Source: Deinococcus metalli
Lineage (GTDB): Bacteria > Deinococcota > Deinococci > Deinococcales > Deinococcaceae
Length of the DNA stretch: 64,000 nt
Reading direction: 5' to 3'
NCBI RefSeq assembly: GCF_014201805.1
Contig: NZ_JACHFK010000001.1
Location: 992,001 to 1,056,000 of the forward strand
Below are positions 10,560-21,565 of this stretch, in pieces. A model generated the notes under the pieces. That model saw nothing but the letters and a program-made list of their open reading frames with translations, had not been told where the DNA came from and did not search any database. Within the stretch, counting starts at the first letter, position 1; each line of letters starts with the position of its first letter. The position numbers were made by a program, and so were the translations under genes.

Positions 10560-11048
10560 ATGAGTCCCCGCCCCGGTGCGCCCGCACCCCTGTTCGAGAA
10601 ACGCAGCGTCGACGGCGAGCTGATCCGGCTCTCCGACCTGCGCGGCCGGCACGTGGTGCTGGTCTTCTACCCGCGGGCCGGGTCCGCCGGCTGCTCCATC
10701 GAGGCGCAGCGCTTCGAGACCGCCCTGCCGGAGTTCGAGCGGCTGGGCGCGGTCGTGATCGGCGTGAGCACCGACACCGAGGCCCGGCAGGCGCGGTTTC
10801 GCGACACCTGCCACCTGACCTTCCCGCTGCTGCCGGACAGCGACCGCAGCGTGTGCCATGCGTACGGCGTGCTGGGCGTCATCGGCGGGCTGCTGAACAT
10901 GGCCGCCCGCGAGACCGTGCTGATCGACCCGCAGGGCGTCATCGCGGCGCGCTGGCGCAACCCGAATCCGGCCGCGCATGTGCCGGCGGTGCTGCGTGCC
11001 CTGGGCAGCGAGTCCGGCCACGCGCCGAGTGCGGTGCAGGGCACGTGA
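10560..11048 (+). CDS. bcp: Peroxiredoxin of the PrxQ/Bcp type
   Basis: A 162-residue thioredoxin-fold peroxidase that reduces hydrogen and organic peroxides. The peroxidatic cysteine is C45 in FYPRAGSAGCS (a serine-containing variant of the TPGC motif). The resolving cysteine five residues later, present in E. coli Bcp, is missing. C84 and C99 remain; C84 is placed as in the Xanthomonas-type PrxQ, where C84 resolves C48. No signal peptide, so cytosolic. It is divergent from tilS-tadA (103 bp) and runs toward the hydrolase gene at 11064. Confidence 0.9.
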   Translation: MSPRPGAPAPLFEKRSVDGELIRLSDLRGRHVVLVFYPRAGSAGCSIEAQRFETALPEFERLGAVVIGVSTDTEARQARFRDTCHLTFPLLPDSDRSVCHAYGVLGVIGGLLNMAARETVLIDPQGVIAARWRNPNPAAHVPAVLRALGSESGHAPSAVQGT

Positions 11049-11063
11049 ATCACGTGTCCGTGG

Positions 11064-11804
11064 TCACCCGCCGCTGAGGAAACGCAGCGACTCCTGATAC
11101 AGCATCGCGGTGGTCTCCAGGCTCGCGAAGGTGTGTGTGCCGCCGGGAATGGCGGTCGCGTCGCAGCCGAGCGCGCGGGCGTAGCGCACGCCGAACTCCG
11201 GTGGGCACACGTCGTCCTCGTCGCCGTGGATCACGTGTGCCACGCCGCCCCAGCGGGCGGCGGCCTCCAGCGGCCGCTGGCGCAGCATGTCCTGGAAGAA
11301 CGCGCGGCTGACCGGCCAGCCGCCCAGGTCCGCGACAGTCGCCGGGAGCTGACCCCCCGGCAGGCGCGGCAGCCACAGGTCGGGAAGCGCAGGCGCCCAC
11401 AGCAGCAGGCGGTGTGCCCGCGCTTCCTGCGCGGCCAGCGTGGCGACCAGGCCGCCCATGCTGAAGCCCAGCAGCATCACCCGCAGGGGATCGATGCCGG
11501 GCTGCCGGCGCACGTACGCGCAGGCCTCCAGCGTGTCCTGCACCTCGGTGCCCACCGTGACGTCGCTGAACTCGCCCTGCGACTCGCCGCTGCCCCGGCA
11601 GTCGAAGCGCAGGCTGGCGACGCCGCGCGCGGCGAGCACGCGCGAGAAGCGCACGAACAGCCGCTGCGCCTCGGTGCGGTTGCCGGTGAAGCCGTGCACG
11701 AACACGACAGACGGCCAGCCGGACGCGGGGGCGTCGGTGTCCGGGGTGTGCAGCATGCCGTAGAGCCGGCTGCCGTCGACGCTGAACTGCGCGAAGTGTT
11801 CCAT
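11064..11804 (-). CDS. Alpha/beta hydrolase (serine aminopeptidase S33-like)
   Basis: A 246-residue hydrolase. It shows the oxyanion motif FVHGFTGNR, the RFDCRGSGESQG strand-turn typical of the Hydrolase_4/S33 group, the nucleophile elbow LLGFSMGGL, an acid in IHGDEDDVCP and a late histidine in GGTHTF. Likely a cytosolic esterase or peptidase of unknown substrate. I start it at ATG 11804, 7 nt after a CACAAT box (11812-11817), because the sequence further upstream lacks homology features. It is divergent from the nucleoside hydrolase gene, 47 bp away. Confidence 0.85.
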   Translation of the reverse strand: MEHFAQFSVDGSRLYGMLHTPDTDAPASGWPSVVFVHGFTGNRTEAQRLFVRFSRVLAARGVASLRFDCRGSGESQGEFSDVTVGTEVQDTLEACAYVRRQPGIDPLRVMLLGFSMGGLVATLAAQEARAHRLLLWAPALPDLWLPRLPGGQLPATVADLGGWPVSRAFFQDMLRQRPLEAAARWGGVAHVIHGDEDDVCPPEFGVRYARALGCDATAIPGGTHTFASLETTAMLYQESLRFLSGG

Positions 11805-11839
11805 GTCCGGGATTGTGCCACCGCGCGGCCGCCGCACCC

Positions 11840-11845
11840 TACACT
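11840..11845 (+). promoter_or_regulatory. -10 box TACACT for the nucleoside hydrolase gene (leaderless)
   Basis: TACACT is followed after 6 nt by the ATG at 11852. Confidence 0.55.
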
Positions 11846-11851
11846 CCGCTC

Positions 11852-12790
11852 ATGCCCTTCCCCGCCCTGCCCGTGATCCTCGACGGCGACCCCGGTCTGG
11901 ACGACGCGGTCGCGTGGCTGCTGGCCGCCGCCAGCCCGGAACTCGACATCCTGGCCGTGACGACCGTACACGGCAACGTGCCGCTGGACCTGACCACCCG
12001 CAACGCGGGCGTGACGCTGGCGCTGGCTGGCTCGGCCGCGCCGTATTTCGCGGGGGCCGACCGCCCCGTGGTGCGCCCCGCCGTGACCGCCGCCGCGGTC
12101 CACGGCGCCACCGGCCTGCCCGCCCAGAACCTGCCGGAGCCCGCGCGACCGCCGGCGGAGGGCCACGCCGTTCACACGCTCATCCGGCACGCGCGGCAGC
12201 GACCGGGCGAGGTGACGGTGATCGCCACGGGGCCGCTCACGAACGTGGCACTGGCCTTCCGGATGGCGCCGGACCTGCCGGGCCTGCTGCGGGAAGTCGT
12301 GTGGATGGGCGGCAGCACCGCGCAGGGCAACCGCACGCCGGCGGCGGAATTCAACGCGCTGGCCGACCCGCACGCCGCGCACATGGTGTTCGGGTCGGGC
12401 GCAGCGCTGCGGATGGTGGGCCTGAACGTGACCATGCAGTGCATCGCCACGCCAGACCGCGTGCAGGCGCTGCGCGACCTGGGCACCCGCGCGGGCGCAG
12501 TCAGCGCGGAACTGCTGACCTTCTACGCCGGCGTGTACCGCGATCGCTACGGCCTGGACGGTGGCGCGCTGCATGACCCGCTGGCCGTGGCGGGCGTCAT
12601 CTGGCCGGACCTGCTGGAGTGGGCGCCGATGGACGTGCAGATCGAGGTGCAGGACGGTGCGAACGTCGGGCGGACGACCTGCGACCTGTACGGCGTGACA
12701 CGCCGGCCCGCCAACGCGCGGGTGGCGGTCGGGGTGGACGACGCCGCGTTCTTCGCGCGCCTGCTGGAGCGGCTGGCGACCCTGCCCTGA
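11852..12790 (+). CDS. Inosine-uridine nucleoside hydrolase family protein
   Basis: A 312-residue member of the calcium-dependent IUNH family, which splits ribonucleosides into base and ribose. The N-terminal aspartate cluster DGDPGLDDA (residues 9-17) that binds calcium and ribose is intact. So are the VTTVHGNVPLDLTTRNA segment, WMGGSTAQGNRTPAAEFN, and the late HDPLAVA histidine-aspartate motif. Length is typical. It has its own leaderless promoter and ends 17 bp before the convergent gene at 12808. Confidence 0.9.
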   Translation: MPFPALPVILDGDPGLDDAVAWLLAAASPELDILAVTTVHGNVPLDLTTRNAGVTLALAGSAAPYFAGADRPVVRPAVTAAAVHGATGLPAQNLPEPARPPAEGHAVHTLIRHARQRPGEVTVIATGPLTNVALAFRMAPDLPGLLREVVWMGGSTAQGNRTPAAEFNALADPHAAHMVFGSGAALRMVGLNVTMQCIATPDRVQALRDLGTRAGAVSAELLTFYAGVYRDRYGLDGGALHDPLAVAGVIWPDLLEWAPMDVQIEVQDGANVGRTTCDLYGVTRRPANARVAVGVDDAAFFARLLERLATLP

Positions 12791-12807
12791 AGGGCGGCTG
12801 CGGCCGC

Positions 12808-14202
12808 TCAGCTGAAGTCGAAATCGAGGCTCAGACCCGCGATGCCGCGCGGCGCGGCGTGGGTGGCCTGCCCACTCGGCACCAGCGCCACGGTCTCCTC
12901 GCGAGCGGTGACGATACCGGGCGTGGGAACGGCCGGGTCCGGCGCACGGCGCAGCAGGGTCACGGTGCCCTGGTGGGCATTCACCCGCACGACCGCGCCG
13001 TCCTGCAACCACTCTGGGCGCCGGCCGCGCAGGCCCACGGCGGGCCGGCCCAGACCGCGCTCGTGCAGCGCCGGAGCCGACAGCGGGCCGGCGTGGTCGA
13101 GCACCACCGCGGCGGCGCCCGATAGCTGCGGCCGGTGCCACGGCCGCACGTCGCTGCACAGCGCGATCACGCCGTCCGGCACGGTCTGGCCGGGCGTCCA
13201 GGCGTACAGCTGGCCGTCACGCACCCCCGGCGACAGCGGCACGGCCGGGTACTGCCGGTCGACCAGCGTCCACGTGGGCGTGTCCGCGGCGGGCGTGTGC
13301 TGCAGGCGGCGCAGCTGGGTGAGGCCGCGCAGGGTGCCGGGGTCCAGGGTGCCGTCCAGGGCGTCGCGCAGTTCGGCCGGCGTCAGCCAGCGCGCGTCGG
13401 CCGGGCGGTTCAGCCACCCCGCACGGGTGAGGAGGGCCGCGCCCTGCACGGCGGCGCGGATCAGCTCGCGGCGGGCCAGCCGGGTGGCGCTCTGGTGGGC
13501 ACGCAGCGCGGCGTGCTGTGCACGGGCGGCCTCCACCAGGGCGCGGGCGGCGCCGCGCCGGGCGCCGGTCAGGGTGGTCTGGAGCTGCTGCAGGGCCGCG
13601 CCGGCGACCTCGCCGCCCGGGCCGCTCCCCGCGTCCACGCCGCACAGCAGTTCCAGGTGTAGAGCGCCGCGCTGGTCGAGCCAGTGCCACGCCACAGCCC
13701 GCAGCGCCTCAGTGGCGAGCACCGCGTTGTAGGTGCTGAGGGCGTCGGGGTCGTCACCCAGGCGGTGCATGGCGCGAGCGAGCCGGGTGGCCGGCGTGGC
13801 CCGGGTCTCACCGACCGGCACCGCAGGTACGGCGGCGCGCGGCCCCAGCGCCGCCTGGTGCAGGAAGTCCGGGCGGGGCCGGGGCGGGGGCGCCGCCGGC
13901 ACGTCCGGCTCGGGCGTCACGCCGAGGGCAAGCTGAAAGGCCAGGGCCTGCTCGCGGCCCAGCGGCGCGGTCAGGGTCTCCAGGTGCGCGGCGTGCAGGA
14001 ACAGCCGGCCCTCACGCTGCGCGAGCAGCCGCGTGCTCAGGCCGTCCGGGTCGGTCAGGTTCAGGGCCCGCAGCAGGGTCCGGACCCGGCCGTGCACGCT
14101 CAGCCGCACGATTCCGAGTTCCAGCGGACACAGCGCGGCCGGATGGTCGTCCAGGGGAAGCCACCGGGGGGGCGTCCGGGTGGGAGCGGGGGCAGCGGTC
14201 AT
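12808..14202 (-). CDS. PEP-utilizing-enzyme-like protein without ATP-grasp domain and phospho-histidine
   Basis: A 464-residue protein resembling the C-terminal half of PEP synthase-like enzymes and rifampin phosphotransferase. Residues about 140-290 are helical and carry the RxxxxLLTRAGWLNRPADARWLTPAELRDAL pattern of the helical substrate domain, split here by insertions. Residues about 340-420 match the swivelling phospho-histidine domain (VPDGVIALCSDVRPW, GAAAVVLDHAGPLSAPAL, LGRPAVGLRG, LQDGAVVRVNAHQGTV). The catalytic histidine of the usual TSHAA motif is replaced (PLSAPAL), and no ATP-grasp domain precedes it. Phosphotransfer is therefore unlikely; binding or regulation is inferred. The start at ATG 14202 follows a promoter at 14214-14242. 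Confidence 0.65.
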   Translation of the reverse strand: MTAAPAPTRTPPRWLPLDDHPAALCPLELGIVRLSVHGRVRTLLRALNLTDPDGLSTRLLAQREGRLFLHAAHLETLTAPLGREQALAFQLALGVTPEPDVPAAPPPRPRPDFLHQAALGPRAAVPAVPVGETRATPATRLARAMHRLGDDPDALSTYNAVLATEALRAVAWHWLDQRGALHLELLCGVDAGSGPGGEVAGAALQQLQTTLTGARRGAARALVEAARAQHAALRAHQSATRLARRELIRAAVQGAALLTRAGWLNRPADARWLTPAELRDALDGTLDPGTLRGLTQLRRLQHTPAADTPTWTLVDRQYPAVPLSPGVRDGQLYAWTPGQTVPDGVIALCSDVRPWHRPQLSGAAAVVLDHAGPLSAPALHERGLGRPAVGLRGRRPEWLQDGAVVRVNAHQGTVTLLRRAPDPAVPTPGIVTAREETVALVPSGQATHAAPRGIAGLSLDFDFS

Positions 14203-14502
14203 GGGCCGTCCTCATTGTGGCCTCAACATCGTCATGCTGCAAGTCAGGACCGGCGATCCTGCCGCGCTGCACCGGCCCTGATGAGCTGCCCGGGCGGTCA
14301 GGGTTCTCATCAAACCGCCACAGCTGAACGGCAGGTCAGGACAAGGCGTGAAGTGCCTGTCTCCGCGCTCGTCCACGGAAGATCAGACGCGCCCCCGCCC
14401 CACGATGCACCCGACAGCTGTCTGGACAGGCGAGATTTTCGCGCTAAGCACGCATTCCGTCGGCCTGCCACGCCGAGGAGGCGTAGTGTAAGCTCGGCAG
14501 GT
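14203..14502. promoter_or_regulatory. Divergent promoter region between the PEP-enzyme-like gene and glgP
   Basis: A 300-bp gap. On the minus strand TTGCAG (14237-14242), a 17-bp spacer and CACAAT (14214-14219) form a good promoter for the leftward gene, with an 11-nt leader. On the plus strand TAAGCT (14489-14494) lies 8 nt before the glgP ATG, with a weak CTGCCA (14465-14470) upstream. A 6-bp inverted repeat GATGAG/CTCATC (14280-14285, 14306-14311) lies between. No open frame here looks coding. Confidence 0.5.
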
Positions 14503-17019
<2,517 letters not shown>

Positions 17020-17046
17020 GCCGCCTGGCCTGACCCCACGGCCCCG

Positions 17047-17080
17047 ACCGCCCCCGCGCCCCTGTGGTGTCGGGGGCGGT
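17047..17080. terminator. Inverted repeat after glgP, possible terminator
   Basis: ACCGCCCCCG (17047-17056) pairs perfectly with CGGGGGCGGT (17071-17080) across a 14-nt loop, 27 bp after the glgP stop. There is no U-tract, so it could be a Rho-dependent or stabilising structure rather than a classic terminator. Confidence 0.45.
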
Positions 17081-17122
17081 GTCGTGGTGGCAGACGGCCG
17101 CCGAGAACGGGTACGCTCGGGC

Positions 17123-17530
17123 ATGAGCGACGATCCGAACGGTATTCCCCAGGAACAGTACGAGCGCGGTCTCGTCAAGCGCCGGCATGTGATGGGCGAG
17201 CAGTATGTGAGCGCGGCCCTCGATCCGGACGCCTTCGGCGCAGACTTCCAGCGGTTTCTGACCGCCTACGCCTGGGGCAGCGCGTGGGGCCGCGGCAACC
17301 TCACGGATCGCGAGCGGCATCTGGTGACCCTGGCGATCCTGGCCGCGCTGGGCCGCGAGAAGGAACTGGAGGGGCACATCCGCGCCACGGCGAACACCGG
17401 GGTCAGCGAGCGCGACCTGAGCGACGTGCTGCATCAGGTGGCGGTCTACGCGGGGGTCCCGGCCGGCCTGAGCGCGGTGAACACCGCCCGGCGGGTCTTT
17501 GCCGCGCGCGACGCCGATCAGGGGACGTAA
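17123..17530 (+). CDS. pcaC: 4-carboxymuconolactone decarboxylase-like protein
   Basis: A 135-residue CMD/AhpD-family protein with the layout of PcaC rather than AhpD. It has the N-terminal YERGLVKRRHVMGEQYV, then FLTAYAWGSAWGRGNLTDRERHLVTLAILAAL in two adjoining helices, and GHIRATANTGVSERDLSDVLHQVAVYAGVPA. There is no CxxC motif of AhpD-type peroxidase partners. PcaC decarboxylates 4-carboxymuconolactone to the 3-oxoadipate enol-lactone that PcaD opens. It is not next to pcaD here. The ATG at 17123 lies 5 nt after TACGCT (17112-17117). Confidence 0.8.
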   Translation: MSDDPNGIPQEQYERGLVKRRHVMGEQYVSAALDPDAFGADFQRFLTAYAWGSAWGRGNLTDRERHLVTLAILAALGREKELEGHIRATANTGVSERDLSDVLHQVAVYAGVPAGLSAVNTARRVFAARDADQGT

Positions 17531-17545
17531 GACCTGACCTGATGC

Positions 17546-17551
17546 TTTAAT
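17546..17551 (+). promoter_or_regulatory. -10 box TTTAAT for the second EamA transporter (leaderless)
   Basis: TTTAAT is followed after 6 nt by the GTG start at 17558, and supports that start codon. Confidence 0.45.
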
Positions 17552-17557
17552 GCCCCG

Positions 17558-18427
17558 GTGCGTCTGAATTCCCTGCCCCCCCTGCCCGCCGTGGCACTGG
17601 CCATGCTGAGCATCCAGGGGGGCGCGGTCTTCGCCAAGATGCTGTTCCCGCAGGTGGGGCCGACGGGCGCGACCGCGCTGCGCGCCGGCCTGGGCTTCCT
17701 GCTGCTGCTGGCGCTGTTCCGCCCGAACCTGCGGGCGCTGGGCCGCGCCGACTGGCTGGCCATCGTGCCCTACGGAGTGGTGCTGGGACTCATGAATCTG
17801 GTGTTCTACCAGGCGCTCGCCCGGCTGCCGCTGGGGCTGGCCGTCACCCTGGAGTTCGTGGGGCCGCTGGGCGTGGCCCTGCTGCTGTCACGCCGCGCCA
17901 TTGATTTCGTGTGGGTGGCGCTCGCGGCGCTCGGGATCGCACTGATCGCCCCGCACAGCACCGTCACGGCCTCGACGGTCGATCCGCTGGGGGTGGCGCT
18001 GGCACTGCTGGCCGGGGTGTTCTGGGGCGCCTACATCCTGCTGGGCAGCGTGGTGGGGCGCCGCGTGCCGGGCGTGACCGGCGTCACGGCCGGCCTGCTG
18101 ATCGCGTCGGTGATCAGCGTGCCCCTCGGGGTGGCGCATGCCGGCGCGGCGCTGCTGTCGCTGCCCGTGCTGGCCGCTGGGCTGGGCGTGGCGGTGCTCT
18201 CGGCAGCGTTGCCGTTCAGCCTGGAGATGAGCGCCCTGCGCCGCCTGCCGGCCCGCACCTTCGGAATCATGATGAGCGTGGAACCGGCCTTCGGGGCGCT
18301 GAGCGGCCTGATCTTCCTGCACGAGCACCTGACGCTCACGCAGTGGCTGGCGATGCTGTGCGTGATCGTGGCGAGCGCCGGGGTGCAGCTCACTCAGAAC
18401 CGGACGGACGTGCCCGTCACGGCGTGA
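17558..18427 (+). CDS. EamA/DMT-family transporter, RhtA-like
   Basis: A 289-residue membrane protein with ten hydrophobic helices in two repeats. Signs of the RhtA-like branch (threonine/homoserine export in E. coli) include SIQGGAVFAKMLFPQVGPTGATALRAG, YQALARLPLGLAVTLEFVGPL, and SVEPAFGALSGLIFLHEHLT near the end; quoted segments here are spread over adjacent helices. GTG start at 17558 is supported by a TTTAAT box 6 nt upstream. It lies beside the hydroxyproline island but faces the AraC-type gene tail to tail, so a functional link is only possible, not shown. Confidence 0.85.
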   Translation: MRLNSLPPLPAVALAMLSIQGGAVFAKMLFPQVGPTGATALRAGLGFLLLLALFRPNLRALGRADWLAIVPYGVVLGLMNLVFYQALARLPLGLAVTLEFVGPLGVALLLSRRAIDFVWVALAALGIALIAPHSTVTASTVDPLGVALALLAGVFWGAYILLGSVVGRRVPGVTGVTAGLLIASVISVPLGVAHAGAALLSLPVLAAGLGVAVLSAALPFSLEMSALRRLPARTFGIMMSVEPAFGALSGLIFLHEHLTLTQWLAMLCVIVASAGVQLTQNRTDVPVTA

Positions 18428-18443
18428 ACGGCACGCCGCGCCC

Positions 18444-19169
18444 TCAGCCCTGGGCGCGGATGAAGGCCCGGTAGGCGCTGGGCGTCAGGCCGACGGCGGC
18501 GCGGAAGGCGCGGGTGAACGCGCTGTGATCGAAGTACCCGCACTCGACTGCCACCTGCGCGACGGGTCGGTCGCTGCTCCGCAGGAGGGCGGTGGCGGCG
18601 TCCACCCGCACCCGCGTGAGGAGCTGCGTGGGCGTCAGGCCATAGACCCGCCGCGTCTGGCGCTCGAAGGCGCTCACGCTCAGGCCGGCCGTGCGGGCCA
18701 GCTGCGCCACGCTCAGCGGGCCGGCATACTCGGCGTGCAGGCGCGAGACGGCGGCAGCCAGCGCGCTGGCGTGGGCGGCGGGCAGCGCCAGGTCGCGTGA
18801 CAGGCCCACCAGACCTACGGCCGCCCCGCGCTCGTGCAGGGCGCGCTTGGTGGTCAGGCACCAGCCCGTCTGACCGCCGGGATACAGGTGCAGTTCCAGG
18901 TGCTCGGTCAGGTCGTGTCCGGCCAGCACCCGTGCGTCCTGCCGGGTGTACGTTGTGCCGAGTCCACCGGGAAACACATCCTGGGCCAGCCGGCCGATCA
19001 GCTCCTCCTGGCGGGTCAGGCGCAGGCGGGTCAGCAGGGTGCGGTTGGCGTACAGATAGCGGCCGTGCGCGTCCTTGACGAAGGCCACTGTATCCGGCAG
19101 GACGTCCAGCAGGTCGGTCAGACCCGCCAGCGTGGCTGCTGGAAGGGAGGACGTAGGAAGCAGACCCAT
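18444..19169 (-). CDS. PAS-AraC transcriptional regulator, probable controller of hydroxyproline genes
   Basis: A 241-residue regulator. Residues about 15-125 form a PAS domain ([44 protein letters not shown]). Residues about 140-241 form an AraC-type double helix-turn-helix: [20 protein letters not shown], then [20 protein letters not shown] with the family FxRAFR...TPSAYR ending. I start it at ATG 19169, 7 nt after CATACT (19177-19182); the other ATG at 19175 nearly touches the box. It is divergent from the epimerase gene (81 bp), the usual position of a pathway regulator. Inducer unknown; a proline derivative is a reasonable guess. Confidence 0.85.
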   Translation of the reverse strand: MGLLPTSSLPAATLAGLTDLLDVLPDTVAFVKDAHGRYLYANRTLLTRLRLTRQEELIGRLAQDVFPGGLGTTYTRQDARVLAGHDLTEHLELHLYPGGQTGWCLTTKRALHERGAAVGLVGLSRDLALPAAHASALAAAVSRLHAEYAGPLSVAQLARTAGLSVSAFERQTRRVYGLTPTQLLTRVRVDAATALLRSSDRPVAQVAVECGYFDHSAFTRAFRAAVGLTPSAYRAFIRAQG

Positions 19170-19238
19170 GCCCATGAGTATGCCGATTTCGGCGCGGCAT
19201 CCCCCCAGGGCGTACAAGACAGGACGCGGCCCGGCGCC

Positions 19239-19244
19239 TACCCT
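19239..19244 (+). promoter_or_regulatory. -10 box TACCCT for the hydroxyproline operon (leaderless)
   Basis: TACCCT is followed after 6 nt by the ATG at 19251. With the divergent CATACT box at 19177-19182 it defines a compact 81-bp regulatory region where the PAS-AraC protein probably binds. Confidence 0.5.
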
Positions 19245-19250
19245 GAAGGC

Positions 19251-20195
19251 ATGACCGCCATCCGGTTCGTCGACTCGCACACGGCCGGGGAACCGACGCG
19301 CGTGATCCTCTCGGGCTTCCCGGCCCTGCCCGGCGCGACACTGGCCGAGCAGCGGGACGCGCTGGCCGGAGCCTACGCGCCGTGGGCGCGGCGGGTGAAC
19401 AACGAACCGCGCGGGAACGACGTGCTGGTCAGCGCCCTGCTGGTGCCGCCGCGCGATCCGGACTGCGCGGCGGGCGTGATCTACTTCAACAACGTCGGCC
19501 CGCTGGGCATGTGCGGCCACGGCACCATCGGCGTGGTGGCCACCCTGGCGCACCTGGGCCGCATCGCGCCCGGCGAGCACCGCATCGAGACGCCCGTGGG
19601 CGTGGTGACGGCCACGCTGCATCCAGACGGCCGGGTCAGCGTGGCGAACGTGCCCGCCTTCCGGCACGCCAAGGACGTGGTGGTGGACGTGCCGGGCCTC
19701 GGGCAGGTGCGCGGCGACGTGGCGTGGGGCGGCAACTGGTTCTATCTGGTGGACCTGCAGCAGCCGGGCCTGGGCGGTGCCGAGATCGGCCCGCTGCGCA
19801 TCGAGGAACTCACCGACCTGGCTTGGACGATACGCAGCGCGCTGGAGACGCAGAACGTGACGGGCCGGGACGGCGCCGTGATCGACCACATCGAGCTCAT
19901 GGGACGCGGTGACGGCGCGCACCGGAACTTCGTGCTGTGTCCGGGCCGCGCCTACGACCGCAGTCCGTGCGGCACGGGCACCAGCGCGAAACTCGCGTGC
20001 CTGGCCGCCGACGGACAGCTCGCCCCCGGCGAGGTCTGGCGGCAGGAGAGCGTGATCGGAAGCGCCTTCGAGGGCACGTATTCCCTGCGGGATGGGGAGG
20101 TTCACCCGGTCATCACCGGGCAGGCCTTCATCACGGCCAGCGGGGACCTGATCGTGCAGGATGGCGATCCCTTCGCGTGGGGCATTCCGGGATGA
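19251..20195 (+). CDS. 4-hydroxyproline 2-epimerase (proline racemase family)
   Basis: A cofactor-free 314-residue epimerase that converts trans-4-hydroxy-L-proline to cis-4-hydroxy-D-proline. Both catalytic thiols are present: C88 in GMCGHGTIG and C240 in [13 protein letters not shown]-to-T change at the second site would have meant a dehydratase, so the two-cysteine pattern favours racemase/epimerase chemistry. The operon that follows (dehydrogenase, deaminase, semialdehyde dehydrogenase) fixes the substrate as hydroxyproline rather than proline. First gene of the operon, with a leaderless promoter. Confidence 0.92.
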   Translation: MTAIRFVDSHTAGEPTRVILSGFPALPGATLAEQRDALAGAYAPWARRVNNEPRGNDVLVSALLVPPRDPDCAAGVIYFNNVGPLGMCGHGTIGVVATLAHLGRIAPGEHRIETPVGVVTATLHPDGRVSVANVPAFRHAKDVVVDVPGLGQVRGDVAWGGNWFYLVDLQQPGLGGAEIGPLRIEELTDLAWTIRSALETQNVTGRDGAVIDHIELMGRGDGAHRNFVLCPGRAYDRSPCGTGTSAKLACLAADGQLAPGEVWRQESVIGSAFEGTYSLRDGEVHPVITGQAFITASGDLIVQDGDPFAWGIPG

Positions 20196-20205
20196 CGGCG
20201 GCACT

Positions 20206-21318
20206 GTGACGTCCGCTCTGCGTGCGGTCGTGGTCGGAGGCGGCATGGTGGGCGCGGCGTGCGCGGACGCCCTGGCCCGGCACGGCGCGGCGGTCAGCGT
20301 GGTCGAGCCCGGCCCGCTGGGCGGCGGGGCGACGGCGGCGGGCATGGGCCACCTGGTCGTGATGGACGACAGCCCCGCGCAGCTGGCGCTCACGGCCCGC
20401 AGCCTGGAGCTATGGGACGCCCTGGCTCCCACCCTGCCGGCCGCCGCCGACTACCGCGGGTGCGGCACACTCTGGGTCGCCAGCGACGACGAGGAGCTGG
20501 CCGCAGTGCAGCCCAAACAGGCCGCATACCGGGCCGCTGGACGAACCTCGGAGGTGCTGGACGCCGCCGAACTGTCCGCCCTGGAACCCTCGCTGCGGCC
20601 CGGACTGGCGGGTGGCCTGCGCGTGCCCGGCGACGCCGTGGTGTACGCCCCGGTGGCTGCCGCCTTCCTGCTGGAACGCAGCGGCGCGGCCGTGATCCGT
20701 GACTCGGTGGTGGAGCTGGAGGACGGTGAGGTCCGTCTGGGCAGCGGTGCGCGCGTGGCCGCCGACGTGGTCGTGGTCGCGGGCGGCATCGGCTCGCTGT
20801 CGCTGCTGCCGGAGCTGCCGCTGCGGCAGCGCAAGGGCCACCTGCTGATCACGGAACGCGGCGGGCTGGACGTGACCCACCAGCTGGTCGAACTGGGCTA
20901 CCTGAAGAGTGCCCACGCCAGCGACGCCGACAGCGTGGCCTTCAACGTGCAGCCGCGCCCCACCGGGCAACTGCTGATCGGCTCCAGCCGCCAGTTCGAC
21001 CGGCCGGACGCCGCGCCCGAGTGGTTCCTGCTGCGGCGCATGCTCGACCGTGCCAGGGCATACCTGCCGGGTGTGGCCGCCCTGTCGGCGCTGCGGGTGT
21101 GGACGGGGCAGCGCTGCGCGACGCCGGATCACCTGCCCCTGATCGGCTGGCACGGCGAGCGCGCCGGCGTGTTCGTGGCGACCGGGCACGAGGGCCTGGG
21201 CATCACGACCGCGCTGGGCACGGCGGAGGTTCTGGCCGCCCAGGTGTTCGGCACGCCCAGCGCCCTGACCGCCTTCGATTTCGGCGTGGGCCGCTTTCAC
21301 GGAGTCGCCCATGCCTGA
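20206..21318 (+). CDS. D-hydroxyproline dehydrogenase, DAO-type FAD subunit
   Basis: A 370-residue FAD oxidoreductase of the glycine/D-amino-acid oxidase family: FAD motif VVVGGGMVGAACADAL (8-23), GGATAAGMGHLVV, RKGHLLITERG, and the C-terminal VATGHEGLGITTALGTAE. It should oxidise cis-4-hydroxy-D-proline to 1-pyrroline-4-hydroxy-2-carboxylate. In Pseudomonas the enzyme has three kinds of subunit, and the two genes that follow encode the other two. I use GTG 20206, 10 bp after the epimerase stop. A longer in-frame start at 20161 would overlap the epimerase gene by 35 bp. The stop overlaps the next gene by 8 bp. Confidence 0.87.
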   Translation: MTSALRAVVVGGGMVGAACADALARHGAAVSVVEPGPLGGGATAAGMGHLVVMDDSPAQLALTARSLELWDALAPTLPAAADYRGCGTLWVASDDEELAAVQPKQAAYRAAGRTSEVLDAAELSALEPSLRPGLAGGLRVPGDAVVYAPVAAAFLLERSGAAVIRDSVVELEDGEVRLGSGARVAADVVVVAGGIGSLSLLPELPLRQRKGHLLITERGGLDVTHQLVELGYLKSAHASDADSVAFNVQPRPTGQLLIGSSRQFDRPDAAPEWFLLRRMLDRARAYLPGVAALSALRVWTGQRCATPDHLPLIGWHGERAGVFVATGHEGLGITTALGTAEVLAAQVFGTPSALTAFDFGVGRFHGVAHA

Positions 21319-21565
21319 ACTGTGGATCGAGGGCCGGGCCGTGACCGTCCCCGACGGCACGAGCGTGCTGGCGGCCCTCCAGAACGCGGGATACCGGACG
21401 CTGCGCCGCAGTCTGGCGGGCGAGCCGCGCGGCGCGCTGTGCGGCATGGGCGTGTGCCAGGAATGCCGCGCCGTGATCGATGGCCGCACCGTCCGCACGT
21501 GCCAGACGCCCGTGGAGGCGGGGCAGCGCGTCACCCTGGTGCCCGGAGGTTCCCATGACCGCTGA
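21311..21565 (+). CDS. D-hydroxyproline dehydrogenase, [2Fe-2S] subunit
   Basis: An 84-residue plant-type ferredoxin-like protein. The cluster cysteines are C44, C49, C52 and C64 (C-x4-C-x2-C-x11-C in LCGMGVCQEC...RTC). It has no other domain. Small proteins of this kind carry electrons between the two flavin subunits of heteromeric D-hydroxyproline dehydrogenase and related opine/sarcosine-type enzymes. The start overlaps the preceding gene by 8 bp and its end overlaps the following gene by 11 bp, consistent with coupled synthesis of a complex. Confidence 0.9.
   Translation: MPELWIEGRAVTVPDGTSVLAALQNAGYRTLRRSLAGEPRGALCGMGVCQECRAVIDGRTVRTCQTPVEAGQRVTLVPGGSHDR

Noticed and set aside
10458..11021. 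Longer start for tilS-tadA giving a 726-residue protein
   Set aside because: The extra segment is antisense to the peroxiredoxin gene, and the TACAAT box at 10464-10469 sets the GTG start at 10457.
12579..14202. PEP-enzyme-like gene as a decaying pseudogene
   Set aside because: The frame is intact over 464 codons, has a good promoter, and its motif losses are substitutions rather than frameshifts.
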